Assembly (NCBI RefSeq): GCF_017808105.1
Contig: NZ_JADBHF010000007.1
Location: 156,223-220,222 of the forward strand
Length of the DNA: 64,000 nt
Source: Brevibacterium renqingii
GTDB taxonomy: Bacteria; Actinomycetota; Actinomycetes; Actinomycetales; Brevibacteriaceae
Reading direction: 5' to 3'
This document shows positions 35,277-44,654 of the stretch, piece by piece (the stretch's first letter is position 1; every line of letters starts with the position of its first letter). A program made the translations under genes and the position numbers. The notes beneath the pieces are model-generated. The model searched no databases, was not told where the DNA came from, and worked only from the letters and a program-made list of their open reading frames with translations.

Positions 35277-36227
35277 CTACCGCGCCCGGGGGTGCGAGGT
35301 CGCGTACACTTCCCGCAGTGTCTCCTCGGTGACCTTCGTGTAGATCTGCGTCGTCGTCACCGAGGCATGCCCGAGCAGCTCCTGGACGACGCGGATGTCC
35401 GCCCCGCCCTCGAGCAGATGCGTGGCGAAGGAGTGGCGGAAGGTGTGCGGCGACACTTCGACCTCGAGTCCGGCGTGTTCGCCCGCGGTCTTGACGATCT
35501 GCCAGGCGCTCTGCCGCGACAGGCGAGTCCCCCGGGCGTTGAGGAACAGCGCTCCCGCCGGCGAACTCGTCTTCGCCTTCGCCGCCATCGTCGGCCTCAC
35601 TCGCGACACCCAGCTGCCCAGGGCGCGTGCCGCATGGGAGCCGAAGGGCACGATCCTCTCCTTGCCCCCCTTGCCGTAGACACGGACGAGTCCGGAGTCG
35701 AGGTCGAGGTCGTCGAGATCGACCCCGACGGCCTCGGAGATGCGTGCGCCCGTGGCGTAGAGGAGTTCGAGGAGGGCCGCGGCCCGGATCTGCACGGGTT
35801 CCTCACCGGCCGCGGTCGCCAGCATCGCCTCGATCTCCTCGAGCGAGAGCGCCTTGGGCAGCCGCAGTCCTTCCTGCGGCGGGCTGACCTCGGAGGCCGG
35901 GTCGGTGGGGGCGAGGTTCTCGGCGAAGGCGAAGGTGTGGAAACGACGCACCGCCACGAGCGCGCGGGCCCGGGTCCGCGGAGCGAGGCCGGTGTCGAGC
36001 AGATGCAGTCCGTAGTCCTCGACCCGTCCCCGATCCACCTCGCCGAGGCGGCCGATCCCCTCACCGTGCAGCCAGGTCCCGTAGCGGGCGAGGTCACGGG
36101 CGTACGCATCGATGGAGTTCCGTGACAGGCCGCGTTCGAAGCGCAGGGAGTTGAGATAGGACTCGAAGCCGCGCCGCAGCCCCTCGGGCAGCTCATCGGG
36201 CAGGAGTTCGGCCCCGTGCCGAGCCAT
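35277..36227 (-). CDS. xerD: Tyrosine recombinase XerD
   Basis: 316 residues. The N-terminal SAM-like domain is followed by the catalytic set: Arg in YATGARISEA near residue 160, His-x-x-Arg in HTFRHSFATH near 257, His in LLGHASVTT and the nucleophile Tyr in QIYTKV. It resolves chromosome dimers at dif with XerC. The ATG at 36227 has GAGG upstream; a longer frame is unsupported. Lies between NUDIX and parA as in Rv1701. Confidence 0.95.
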   Translation of the reverse strand: MARHGAELLPDELPEGLRRGFESYLNSLRFERGLSRNSIDAYARDLARYGTWLHGEGIGRLGEVDRGRVEDYGLHLLDTGLAPRTRARALVAVRRFHTFAFAENLAPTDPASEVSPPQEGLRLPKALSLEEIEAMLATAAGEEPVQIRAAALLELLYATGARISEAVGVDLDDLDLDSGLVRVYGKGGKERIVPFGSHAARALGSWVSRVRPTMAAKAKTSSPAGALFLNARGTRLSRQSAWQIVKTAGEHAGLEVEVSPHTFRHSFATHLLEGGADIRVVQELLGHASVTTTQIYTKVTEETLREVYATSHPRAR

Positions 36228-36232
36228 GGCCC

Positions 36233-36913
36233 TCAGTCCTCGTCGGTGATGACTTCGGCCCCGCGGCCGAAATCGGCGCGGCCGTCGACGAGGCGGCGCG
36301 GCGCTTCGACAGATCGCAGGCTCACGGGGCTGCCCTCGGCCTCGGCGCGGAGCACGCGCGAGACCTGGAGGATCGCCAGCTGGGCGATCGCGTTCGTGAT
36401 CCGCCCCGTCACGACGGCGTCGAGCGCCTCGTCGATGTCGACCCAGCGGAAGCGGAGCCCGGCTTCCTCCTCGCTGCGCTCGTGCCGCTCGGCCTCGGGG
36501 ACGAGACTGATGTCCCGGGCGAGGAAGAGGCGCATCGTCTCGCTGCTGCCGCCGGGGGTCAGGCAGGAGTCGCTGAGGACCTCCCACTTCTTCGCGGTCA
36601 GATCGGCCTCCTCGACGAGCTCCCGCTTGGCCGCGTCGAACGGATCCTCACCGGTCACATCGAGCAGCCCCGCGGGCACCTCCCACAGGCGGGCCCGGAC
36701 CGGGTGCCGGTACTGCTGGATGAGCAGGATCCGCTGCTGCTCGTCGACCACGGCCACGCCCACGGCGCCGGTGTGCGCCATCATGTCGCGAACGAGTCCG
36801 GGGGCCTCCGGCAGGTCGAAGGTCTCCCGGCGGACGTCCCAGACCGCACCGCGGTAGACGAGTTCGGACGCGGTGATGTTCGGGGTGTAGGTCTCGTCCT
36901 TCAGTGTGCTCAT
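36233..36913 (-). CDS. NUDIX hydrolase, ADP-ribose pyrophosphatase-like
   Basis: 226 residues with the Nudix box in VPAGLLDVTGEDPFDAAKRELVEEA (about residues 81-105), with Glu residues for Mg2+ ligation, and an upstream AVVDEQQRILLIQQYRHP segment of the ADP-ribose pyrophosphatase group. It would cleave ADP-ribose or related NDP-sugars. The position between pyrG and xerD corresponds to Rv1700. A small ORF overlaps its start by ATGA. Confidence 0.9.
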   Translation of the reverse strand: MSTLKDETYTPNITASELVYRGAVWDVRRETFDLPEAPGLVRDMMAHTGAVGVAVVDEQQRILLIQQYRHPVRARLWEVPAGLLDVTGEDPFDAAKRELVEEADLTAKKWEVLSDSCLTPGGSSETMRLFLARDISLVPEAERHERSEEEAGLRFRWVDIDEALDAVVTGRITNAIAQLAILQVSRVLRAEAEGSPVSLRSVEAPRRLVDGRADFGRGAEVITDED

Positions 36914-37029
36914 CGGCTGCCTCCCGGTGCTTCGACGGTGGTGGGAAAGGCGATGCCGCCGGCGCTCTCGCCGACGGCATCGCCAGGATGGTCCGGGTCC
37001 TCGAACTGCTGCCGAGTCTCCCGTGCCAT
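36910..37029 (-). CDS. Possible 39-residue ORF between pyrG and NUDIX
   Basis: ATG at 37029 opens 39 codons ending in an ATGA overlap with the NUDIX start, the coupling style seen throughout this operon, and a GAGAG precedes it. The product is small, acidic-basic mixed and has no known motif. It could also be a leader. Confidence 0.35.
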   Translation of the reverse strand: MARETRQQFEDPDHPGDAVGESAGGIAFPTTVEAPGGSR

Positions 37030-37068
37030 GGTGTGGTCTCTCAGTCTCTCACTGATGCGCCCGGTCGC

Positions 37069-38730
37069 TCACTGGCGTTCCAGTGCCGCGGCCACCAGCC
37101 CCGCGAACAGCGGGTGCGGACGAGTCGGGCGCGATTTGAGTTCGGGGTGAGCCTGCGTCGAGACGTAGAACGGGTGCGTGGCCGCCGGCAGCTCGACGAA
37201 TTCGACGAGCTCGCCGTTGGGCGAGGTGCCCGAGAACTCGAGCCCCGCCTCGGCGAGCTGTTCGCGGTACGTGTTGTTGACCTCGTAGCGGTGGCGGTGG
37301 CGTTCATTGATCGTGTTCGAGCCGTAGACGCCGGCGACGACGCTGCCTTCGGCCAGCTTCGCCTCGTAGGTGCCCAGGCGCATGGTGCCGCCCAGGTCGC
37401 CCTCGCCCTCGACGATGGACAGCTGCTCGGCCATCGTCGCGATGACCGGGACCGCGGTCTCCGGGTCGAACTCGGAGGACGAGGCCGCCTCGATGCCGAC
37501 GACGTTGCGCGCGTATTCGATGACCATGCACTGCAGGCCCAGGCACAAGCCCAGAGTCGGAATCTGGTGGGTGCGCGTGTACTCGAGCGCGCCGAGCTTG
37601 CCCTCGATGCCGCGGATGCCGAAGCCGCCGGGCACGCAGACCGCGTCGAGTCCGGACAGGGCGTTCTCCGCGCCCTCGGGGGTGCGGCAGTCGTCGGAGG
37701 CGATCCAGTGGATCTTCACCTTCGCGTCGTTGGCGAAGCCGCCGTGGCGCAGGGCCTCGGTCACCGACAGGTAGGCGTCGGGCAGGTCGATGTACTTGCC
37801 GACGATGCCGATCGCGACATCGCGGGCGGGATTGTGCACCCGTTCGAGCACCCAGTCCCACTTCGTCCAGTCGACGTCGCGGAAGGGCAGGTTGAGGCTG
37901 CGGATGACGAACACGTCGAGGCCGCCGTCGTGGAGGACCTTCGGGATGTCGTAGATGCTCGGAGCATCGACGCAGGAGACGACGGCGTCGGTCTCGACAT
38001 CGCAGGCACCGGCGATCTTCGACCGGATCGAGTCCGGAAGTTCGCGGTCGGAGCGCAGCACGATCGCATCGGGCTGGATGCCGATCGAGCGCAGCGTCGC
38101 CACCGAGTGCTGGGTCGGCTTCGTCTTCAGCTCTCCGGAGGGCCCGAGGTAGGGCACGAGGGAGACGTGGATGAAGAACACATTGTCCCGACCGATGTCA
38201 TGGCGGACCTGACGGGCCGCTTCGAGGAAGGGCTGGGATTCGATGTCGCCGACGGTGCCGCCGATCTCGGTGATGATGACATCGGGACGCTCGGCCTCGG
38301 GGCGTTCGGCCTGCGCACGCATCCGCGCCTTGATCTCGTCGGTGATGTGCGGGATGACCTGCACGGTGTCGCCGAGATAGGCTCCGCGGCGCTCCTTCGC
38401 GATGACCGAGGAGTAGATCTGTCCGGTCGTGACATTCGCGGCGCCGTCGAGGTCGTTGTCGAGGAAGCGCTCGTAGTGGCCGATGTCGAGGTCGGTCTCG
38501 GCACCGTCCTCGGTGACGAAGACCTCACCGTGCTGGAAGGGATTCATCGTGCCGGGATCCACATTGAGGTAGGGATCCAGCTTCTGCATGGCCACCGTGA
38601 GTCCGCGCTGAGTGAGCAGGTGGCCGAGGCTCGAGGCCGTCAGTCCCTTGCCCAACGAAGAGGCGACGCCTCCCGTGACGAAGATGTGCTTTGCCGTATG
38701 TGTGCCACCAGGGCCAGTTCGATTCACCAC
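37069..38730 (-). CDS. pyrG: CTP synthase
   Basis: 553 residues. The synthetase domain starts [20 protein letters not shown] (near residue 10) and includes the [11 protein letters not shown] and [13 protein letters not shown] segments; the C-terminal glutamine amidotransferase holds PGGFGIRG, catalytic Cys in LCLGLQCM and the His/Glu pair. It aminates UTP to CTP. Start codon GTG at 38730 is favoured (a second GTG follows); another GTG at 38760 would overlap the upstream glycosyltransferase. Feeds nucleotide pools for the envelope and DNA genes nearby. Confidence 0.95.
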   Translation of the reverse strand: MVNRTGPGGTHTAKHIFVTGGVASSLGKGLTASSLGHLLTQRGLTVAMQKLDPYLNVDPGTMNPFQHGEVFVTEDGAETDLDIGHYERFLDNDLDGAANVTTGQIYSSVIAKERRGAYLGDTVQVIPHITDEIKARMRAQAERPEAERPDVIITEIGGTVGDIESQPFLEAARQVRHDIGRDNVFFIHVSLVPYLGPSGELKTKPTQHSVATLRSIGIQPDAIVLRSDRELPDSIRSKIAGACDVETDAVVSCVDAPSIYDIPKVLHDGGLDVFVIRSLNLPFRDVDWTKWDWVLERVHNPARDVAIGIVGKYIDLPDAYLSVTEALRHGGFANDAKVKIHWIASDDCRTPEGAENALSGLDAVCVPGGFGIRGIEGKLGALEYTRTHQIPTLGLCLGLQCMVIEYARNVVGIEAASSSEFDPETAVPVIATMAEQLSIVEGEGDLGGTMRLGTYEAKLAEGSVVAGVYGSNTINERHRHRYEVNNTYREQLAEAGLEFSGTSPNGELVEFVELPAATHPFYVSTQAHPELKSRPTRPHPLFAGLVAAALERQ

Positions 38731-38756
38731 GGGATTTGATTCTATCAAAGTCCGGT

Positions 38757-39893
38757 TCACGAATCCGAGACCGCGTCGACCTCGGCGTACAGATCGAGCA
38801 GCGTTTCGGAGATCGCGGCACCGTTGCTGACGTCGATGACCCGCTTCTTCGCCGCCACAGCGGAGGTTCCGCGTCCCGTCGGATCGTCGAGAAGATGATT
38901 GATCTCACGCAGCAGCCCGTCGGTGTCGTCTGCCTCGACGCTCTGCGCGGCCTCGCCCCAGATGCCTGCGCGGCGTCCGCTGCCGATGAACACGGCCGGC
39001 TTCGACAGCTGCATGAGGTCCTCGTGGCTCAGTCCGGTCATCGTCTCGCTGGCGATGACGACGTCCGCTGCCGCGGCGACGTCGACGAGGTCACCGGCCG
39101 GAGCGACGATGACGCCGCGGTCGGCGAATTCGCGAGCGACAGTCGAACGGTCCTTGCCGGTGCCGGTGAGCACGGTGACGACCCGTCGGCCGGGACGCTT
39201 GCGGTTGATCTGGTCGGCGGCGTCGAGCACGGTCGCCAGCGCCGTGTGGTCGCGCAGGGCGATGGGGCTGGCGACCAGCCAGGTGCCTTCCGAGATGCCG
39301 AGTTCGCGTCGGACTTCCGCCCGCGGGGTGCGCACGGTGAGGTCGACGTCGATGTCCGGGTGGACGAGTTCGGCGCGTTCGACGACCGGGACCTTGCCGC
39401 TGAAGTAGTCGACGACGGGTTCGGTGGTTCCCAGCACGGCGGTGGCCGTGCGTCCGACGATGTCGGCACCGGTCTTCTCGATGACGTTCGCGGAGTCGAA
39501 GGACTCGACCGTGGCCACGACCTTCGGATGCAGGCGGGCGGGCAGACCGGTGAAGGCGAGTCCGGCGAGCGTCGCCGCGTGGAGTCCGTGCGCGTGGACG
39601 ATGTCGACGTGCTGGTAGTACTTGTGAAGGGTGAAGGCGGTGTTCGGATCGGCCATGCTGAAGCGTCTGCGAGCGGCGAGTTCGATCTCGCGGAATTCGC
39701 CGGCCAGCTCCTCGGGAACACCGAACGTGCCCAGCAGCGACCGGTGTGCGGCGACGGCGACCTTGAAGCCCGCGCGGAGGTGACCGAGCACGGCGAGCTT
39801 CGCCACTTCGACGACCGGACCTGTGGTTTCGGCGAGCACGTGCAGAATCCTCGTGTCTGCGCTCAGTGGGTTGACCTCGCCGGATTCGCTCAT
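38757..39893 (-). CDS. GT-B fold glycosyltransferase (group 1-like)
   Basis: 378 residues in a two-Rossmann layout: N-terminal [20 protein letters not shown] and [15 protein letters not shown], then [21 protein letters not shown] and a C-terminal nucleotide-sugar region ([19 protein letters not shown]). The Glu near the end in GLSHEDL may replace the EX7E donor motif, so donor use is uncertain. Acceptor probably lipid-linked, as it sits behind a second glycosyltransferase, murJ and a MraY-like gene. Confidence 0.75.
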   Translation of the reverse strand: MSESGEVNPLSADTRILHVLAETTGPVVEVAKLAVLGHLRAGFKVAVAAHRSLLGTFGVPEELAGEFREIELAARRRFSMADPNTAFTLHKYYQHVDIVHAHGLHAATLAGLAFTGLPARLHPKVVATVESFDSANVIEKTGADIVGRTATAVLGTTEPVVDYFSGKVPVVERAELVHPDIDVDLTVRTPRAEVRRELGISEGTWLVASPIALRDHTALATVLDAADQINRKRPGRRVVTVLTGTGKDRSTVAREFADRGVIVAPAGDLVDVAAAADVVIASETMTGLSHEDLMQLSKPAVFIGSGRRAGIWGEAAQSVEADDTDGLLREINHLLDDPTGRGTSAVAAKKRVIDVSNGAAISETLLDLYAEVDAVSDS

Positions 39894-39941
39894 TTCCTCA
39901 TCCTCTTCTTTCGATCGACGCTGCTTCTAGCCTACCTGGGC

Positions 39942-41117
39942 TCATAGGAGTTCCGTGTAAAGGCTCACGAGTTTGTCGGCCACTTCCCTCTCATCGGGAA
40001 GCTCGGCTCCCCGGCTCCGAGCGCGGGCGCCCAATTCGGCCCTGCGAGCGGGATCGACGGCGAGCTCGGCGACCGCCTCGGCCAGCGCCCGATCATCGTC
40101 ATCGGCCACGAGGATGCCCGCGTCGGCAACGAGTTCGGCGCTGCCGCCGGTGGCGGTGGCGACGATCGCCTTGCCGGCCATCAGCGCCTCCTGGAGCACG
40201 AGTGCCCGGGCCTCCCACACGCTGGTGAGGACATAGATGTCAGCGGCGGCGGCGAGTTCGGCGATGTCGTCGCGGGCGCCGAGGAAGTGCAGCGGGGGAA
40301 CCGCCGAGGCGGCCCTGAGCTGATCGTACTGGGCGCGGACGTCGGCGAGCACCCCTTCGTCGGCGGCACCGGCGATGAGGACGACGAGCGCAGGGTCGTC
40401 TGTGTCCCCGTCCGAGTCCTCAGCGGGGCTGTGTCCGACTCCCGGTTCCTCGCCGAGGCGGCCGAGTGCGCGCACGAGCATCGGATAGTTCTTCTGCCGC
40501 GCCACGCGGCCGACGGCGAGCACGATGACCGCTCCTTCGGAGAAGGAGTATTCGGCGGCCAGGCGGGCACGTGCGGTGCCGGCCGCCTCGGCGCTGATCT
40601 GCTCGACCTTCGGGGCCGCGGCGGGCAGGAAGCGCGCATCGCTCGCACCGAGTTCTCGGGCCCGTTCGACGAGGTCGGTGCTGGCACCGAGCACGAGGTC
40701 GGCCCCGCGGGCGAGCATCGTCTCCACCTGGGTCTCGACTTTCGCCCGCAGCCCGTGCCCGCTGGCCTGGTTGTGGAGGCTGAGGACGAACCGCGGCCGG
40801 GCCCGCAGTGTGCGCAGGGTGAGCAGGGTGATGAGTCCGGCGCGGAATCCGTGGGCGTGGACGATCTCGGCATCGAAGCTGCGCAGCAGGGCGCGTTGGC
40901 GCCTGACCAGCGCCGCATCGCCGACGCCGAGGCCGGCGCCCAGCTCGAGGGCGGCGAAGCGGACCCCGGGCAGCCGGGAGAAGCCGAAGTGCTCATCGGT
41001 GGCGGCGGGGCCGATGACGCCGACCTCGTGACCGGCGGCGGCCATATCGCGGGCCAGCGCGCGCACATGGGTGCCGACTCCCCCGGTCGAGGTTCCGAGT
41101 GCGTAGACGATTCTCAT
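39942..41117 (-). CDS. Glycosyltransferase, GT4 family
   Basis: 391 residues. It has the acceptor-side GTSTGGVGTHVRALARDM near the start and GHEVGVIGP, the catalytic-site-side VLAVGRVARQKNYPMLVRAL, and the donor motif EALMAGKAIVATATGGSAELV near 325, a clear GT4 pattern. It makes a glycosyl transfer to a lipid or other acceptor. Overlaps murJ by ATGA and precedes a second glycosyltransferase, suggesting an envelope glycolipid or wall polymer. Confidence 0.85.
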   Translation of the reverse strand: MRIVYALGTSTGGVGTHVRALARDMAAAGHEVGVIGPAATDEHFGFSRLPGVRFAALELGAGLGVGDAALVRRQRALLRSFDAEIVHAHGFRAGLITLLTLRTLRARPRFVLSLHNQASGHGLRAKVETQVETMLARGADLVLGASTDLVERARELGASDARFLPAAAPKVEQISAEAAGTARARLAAEYSFSEGAVIVLAVGRVARQKNYPMLVRALGRLGEEPGVGHSPAEDSDGDTDDPALVVLIAGAADEGVLADVRAQYDQLRAASAVPPLHFLGARDDIAELAAAADIYVLTSVWEARALVLQEALMAGKAIVATATGGSAELVADAGILVADDDDRALAEAVAELAVDPARRAELGARARSRGAELPDEREVADKLVSLYTELL

Positions 41118-42814
41118 GACTCATCCTCACTGTCAGCTCGTGTGGTTTCGGACGAAGTGCGTTCGGTGCGGTCGGCGAGCAGTCGGCGGATCTCGCCGAG
41201 GAAGCCGCGGTCGGCGACGAGGACGATGACGGCGAAGACGACGCAGCCCAGCAGGGCCGCGGCGATGCCGGCGATCACGCCCGAGCTCGCAGTGTTGTCG
41301 AGCACTCCCCCGATCCATTGGGAGGTCACGATGCCCGCGGTACCGGCGACGACGGCGGCTCCCACAGCCAGCAGTCCGCGGCGACCGACGAAGGCGAGTC
41401 CGGTGGGCCCGAGCACGCGGCGGATGGACACGAGCAGGAATCCGCCGGCCACGCTCATGCCCAGCGCGTAGCCGACGCAGATGGCGACCAGGGTCAGCCC
41501 GGGATCCCCGTCGGCATTCGTCGCCAGGATGGCGACGATCATGCCGACGATGACGAGGATCCACCCCGTCGTCGTCGCCGCGGCCGAATGGCGGGAGCGT
41601 TCGAGAGCGTAGAACACGCGGGTGCCCCAGGCGACGAACGACCAGCCGGGCACGGCCAGGGCCATGACCATGATCGCCCGCCCCATCGAGTCGAAGGGCA
41701 CGTCGGCGACGTCTTTGGCGGCGTCGATGGCGGTGAAGAAGGTCTGCAGGGGCCCGGCCGCGGACAGCAGGATGACGGCGCCGAGCCCGCCGATGGTGAG
41801 GATGAGCGCGGTCGTCGTCGAGGTCAGCGCGCGCAGGCGCACCGCTGCCTCGGCACGTTCGGCCTCACTCGACTCGGGGGCTCTGCTCCGGCCCGCCCAG
41901 GTCGACAGGGACGGGAACATCACGGTCGCCACCGGCACGGCGAGCACCGCATAGGGCAGGAGGTAGACGGCGTTGATGTAGCTGAAGAGGACGAAGGTGC
42001 CTTTGCCGCCCGAGTGGTTCGACAGCGTCAGGGTTGCGAGCACGGCCGCCTGCTGAGCCAGCAGCGCCGCCATTCCCGCTCCTGCCAGGCGCAGCACACG
42101 GTGGGCGACTCCGGGTGGGAAGGCGAAGGTGGGGCGCAGCCGCAGACCGGTCGAGCGCATCGGCAGCGCCAAGGGCAGGGCCAGTGCCGCCACGCCGAGC
42201 GTGGTGCCCCAGCCGAGCCATCCGAGGTGGGTCTGCCAGCTGTCGTCGGTGCCGCCGACGAGGCTGTAGGCGATATAGCTGCCGATGACGACGAGGCTCG
42301 ACAGCAGCGGGGTGAAGGCCGGCCAGAGGAACTTCCGGTGCGCCTGGAGCACACCGGTGAGCACGGCGCCGATGCCGTAGAGGACGAGCTGCGGGGCGAA
42401 CATCAGCAGGAACTGCGCGGTCGCCTGGACCTCGGCGGATTCAGGGGTCTTCGCGTCGACCAGCAGGTTCGCGATCTCAGGGGCGAAGGCGGCGAGGATG
42501 ATCGACAGCGGCAGGGTGACCGAGACGGCCCACGTCAGCAGCGCCGAGGCGATGCGACCGGCCGTCTCCCGGTCCGCGCGGGCCAGTGGGATCGCGAGCA
42601 GCGGGATGACGGCTCCGGCCAGGGCACCGCCGGCGACGACCTCGAAGAGGATGTTCGGCACCTGGTTCGCGCTCTGGTAGGCGGTGCCGACGGTGCCGGC
42701 GCCGACGGTCGGTGAGAACACCAACCAGCGGAGGAATCCGACCAGTCGGGTGAAGAGGGTGATGATCGAGACGAGCAGCGCCGTGGAGGCGAAGACTCGA
42801 ACGAGCTTGCTCAC
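41114..42814 (-). CDS. murJ: MurJ/MviN-family lipid II flippase
   Basis: 566 residues with about 14 membrane helices. The start LVSIITLFTRLVGFLRWLVFSP and the region AVLTGVLQAHRKFLWPAFTPLLSSLVV are family landmarks. MurJ moves lipid II outward for peptidoglycan synthesis; a second copy specialised for another lipid-linked sugar is possible because its neighbours are glycosyltransferases and a MraY-like protein. The GTG start overlaps the MraY-like stop. A pseudokinase-like or other tail of Arg/Glu follows the last helix. Confidence 0.85.
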   Translation of the reverse strand: MSKLVRVFASTALLVSIITLFTRLVGFLRWLVFSPTVGAGTVGTAYQSANQVPNILFEVVAGGALAGAVIPLLAIPLARADRETAGRIASALLTWAVSVTLPLSIILAAFAPEIANLLVDAKTPESAEVQATAQFLLMFAPQLVLYGIGAVLTGVLQAHRKFLWPAFTPLLSSLVVIGSYIAYSLVGGTDDSWQTHLGWLGWGTTLGVAALALPLALPMRSTGLRLRPTFAFPPGVAHRVLRLAGAGMAALLAQQAAVLATLTLSNHSGGKGTFVLFSYINAVYLLPYAVLAVPVATVMFPSLSTWAGRSRAPESSEAERAEAAVRLRALTSTTTALILTIGGLGAVILLSAAGPLQTFFTAIDAAKDVADVPFDSMGRAIMVMALAVPGWSFVAWGTRVFYALERSRHSAAATTTGWILVIVGMIVAILATNADGDPGLTLVAICVGYALGMSVAGGFLLVSIRRVLGPTGLAFVGRRGLLAVGAAVVAGTAGIVTSQWIGGVLDNTASSGVIAGIAAALLGCVVFAVIVLVADRGFLGEIRRLLADRTERTSSETTRADSEDES

Positions 42815-43680
42815 ACGTCCTCGCGGCCGAAGGAGTCGATCTCGCGCAGGCCCGGGGTCGCTTCGATGACGGAGGTGAAGGACACCTTCTCGCTGGCCAG
42901 GGTGAGTCCGACGAGGACGGCGAGGATGATGCGGCGCCCGGCGGGGTCGGCGGTCTCGGCCAGGATCGTGCCGATGACCGCTCCGAGTGCGTTCGCCCCC
43001 GTATCGCCGAGCATGACCTCCCCGGCCAGGTCGTCGGGCCAGGCGGCTGCCGAGGCCCCGGCGATCGCGGTGGCGGGGGCCCAGGACACACCGTGGACGT
43101 GGTCGGCGAAGGCCACGGTGAGCAGCCCGGCCTTGAGCGTCCGGCCGGGACGGAGGTCGAGGAGGTTGAACAGGTTCGCCGATCCGGCGATGACTCCCCC
43201 GGTGACGACGATGTCGCAGGCCTTCGCCGCCCAGGAGATCCACTCGTCTGGTCGGGCGCAGCCGAAGAGCCCGGTTCTCCGCGAGCCGGTGCGCAGGATC
43301 GCGGCAGCGGCGATCGAGGCCAGCGGGATCCCGGCGACCTTGATCGCCCCCGTCGTGATCTCGCCGCGGGCCAAAGCGCTGAGGTGTCCGCGCAGGCCCT
43401 TCGAGGTTCCCGATTCGCAGAAGTCGTCGACGGCGCCGAGGCCGCCGGCCGCGCCGGTGGCCAGCAGGGTGGCCGCGCGCTGGCGGGGGTCGTCGATGAG
43501 CAGGCCGCCGGCCAGCAGGCCCGCGGTCACGGCCGGGCCTTCGATCAATGAGACCTCGCGGCCGGCATGGTTGGTGCGCACGACGCTGTCGTGGGTGCGC
43601 AGCCGGGATCGCAGCACGGCCTTCGTCGCGGCGAAGCCGGCGAGCCCGGCCACGGCGGAGCTGACGATGGATCGGATCAT
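42811..43680 (-). CDS. MraY/WecA-like phosphosugar transferase homologue
   Basis: 289 residues. Two MraY landmarks are kept: GAVDDFCESG (the Asp-Asp pair near residue 84) and VMLGDTGANALGAVIG near 221, with NLFNLLDLRPGRTLKAG in the position of the MraY NAxNLxDG loop. The multi-His motif of MraY is absent, and the protein is shorter than MraY (about 320-360). It likely transfers a phosphosugar from a UDP-sugar to polyprenyl phosphate, next to MurJ. Catalytic competence is uncertain. Confidence 0.65.
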   Translation of the reverse strand: MIRSIVSSAVAGLAGFAATKAVLRSRLRTHDSVVRTNHAGREVSLIEGPAVTAGLLAGGLLIDDPRQRAATLLATGAAGGLGAVDDFCESGTSKGLRGHLSALARGEITTGAIKVAGIPLASIAAAAILRTGSRRTGLFGCARPDEWISWAAKACDIVVTGGVIAGSANLFNLLDLRPGRTLKAGLLTVAFADHVHGVSWAPATAIAGASAAAWPDDLAGEVMLGDTGANALGAVIGTILAETADPAGRRIILAVLVGLTLASEKVSFTSVIEATPGLREIDSFGREDV

Positions 43681-44654
43681 TGCGCGTCGCCCTTCTTCGT
43701 CTCGGAGGTCTTGGCGGGCAGGATTCCCTCGGCATCCTCGGCGAATCCGAAGTGTCCGTGCTTGCCCTCCTCACCGGCGGCCAACGCCCGCACCGCGATG
43801 ACGGGACCGGCTCCGAGGCCGAGTCCGTCGACGGTGCTGGCCCGGGACTTCTCGGTCCGCAGCACGTTGACGAGTCCGTTCTGGGCCGATCCGGCGTCGC
43901 CGGCGACGACCACCGAGGCGGCTTCGGCGGTCAGCGCGGTGACGAAGTCGGTGACCAGGGTGCGGGTGGCCTTGTCGTCGCTCGCCTCGGGGCTGGGCTC
44001 CGTCTCCTCGGCCAGGGTCGAGTTCTCGTCGTCGATGACGATGAACAGCGAGGTCGTCTTGTGGTCGGTATCGGTGCGCAGGCGGTCGGCTTCGACGAAG
44101 GCGTCGTAGAGCTTCGGCGACTTCTTCTCCGCGGCCTTGCTGTCGTCGGCGTCCTCGAGCATCGAGGCGTTGCCGGTCAGGGCGATGACGAGCGCCGCGC
44201 GGATCGCGGTCGAATCGTCCTGCGGCAGGGCCGGCACGATGGTCCGCAGCTGTTCGAGGAAGTCGGCGGAGTTCTCGAGACTGAGCGTGTTCGGCACGAA
44301 GGACACGTCGCCGGCGATGGTTCCGTCGGCTTCCTTGACCCGGTTGCTGACCTCTTCGACCTGTTCGGGGTCGGCCTCGGGGCCGGCGATGATGCTCACC
44401 GCCTGGTCCTTGAGCGCACCTTTGATGAGTTCGGGGGCCGCGGCGGTGACGAATTCGTTCTGCTTGTCGATGTTGCCCTTGGCCGCGTCGAGGTTCGAGC
44501 GCAGATTGTCGCGGTCGGAGCGCAGCGCGTCGACCTGGCTCTGCAGGGACTCGCCGATCGGCTCCTTGAGCGGTCCCGCACCGAGGACGATGCCCACCGC
44601 GAGGGCGAGGAACACCGAGACGAGGGAGACGAGGTGGTATCGGAAATCAATCAC
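43677..44654 (-). CDS. steB: SteB/MctB-type membrane protein
   Basis: 325 residues. MIDFRYHLVSLVSVFLALAVG gives one membrane helix near the N-terminus, then a coiled-coil Ser/Asn/Asp-rich stretch (residues 35-65) and an outer domain. This is the DUF3186 (copper transporter MctB/SteB) family: in Corynebacterium SteB works with SteA to control the cell-separation enzyme RipA; in Mycobacterium the homologue Rv1698 has been linked to copper and pore formation. Its place after steA agrees with both. Which function applies here cannot be decided from sequence. Confidence 0.85.
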   Translation of the reverse strand: MIDFRYHLVSLVSVFLALAVGIVLGAGPLKEPIGESLQSQVDALRSDRDNLRSNLDAAKGNIDKQNEFVTAAAPELIKGALKDQAVSIIAGPEADPEQVEEVSNRVKEADGTIAGDVSFVPNTLSLENSADFLEQLRTIVPALPQDDSTAIRAALVIALTGNASMLEDADDSKAAEKKSPKLYDAFVEADRLRTDTDHKTTSLFIVIDDENSTLAEETEPSPEASDDKATRTLVTDFVTALTAEAASVVVAGDAGSAQNGLVNVLRTEKSRASTVDGLGLGAGPVIAVRALAAGEEGKHGHFGFAEDAEGILPAKTSETKKGDAQ

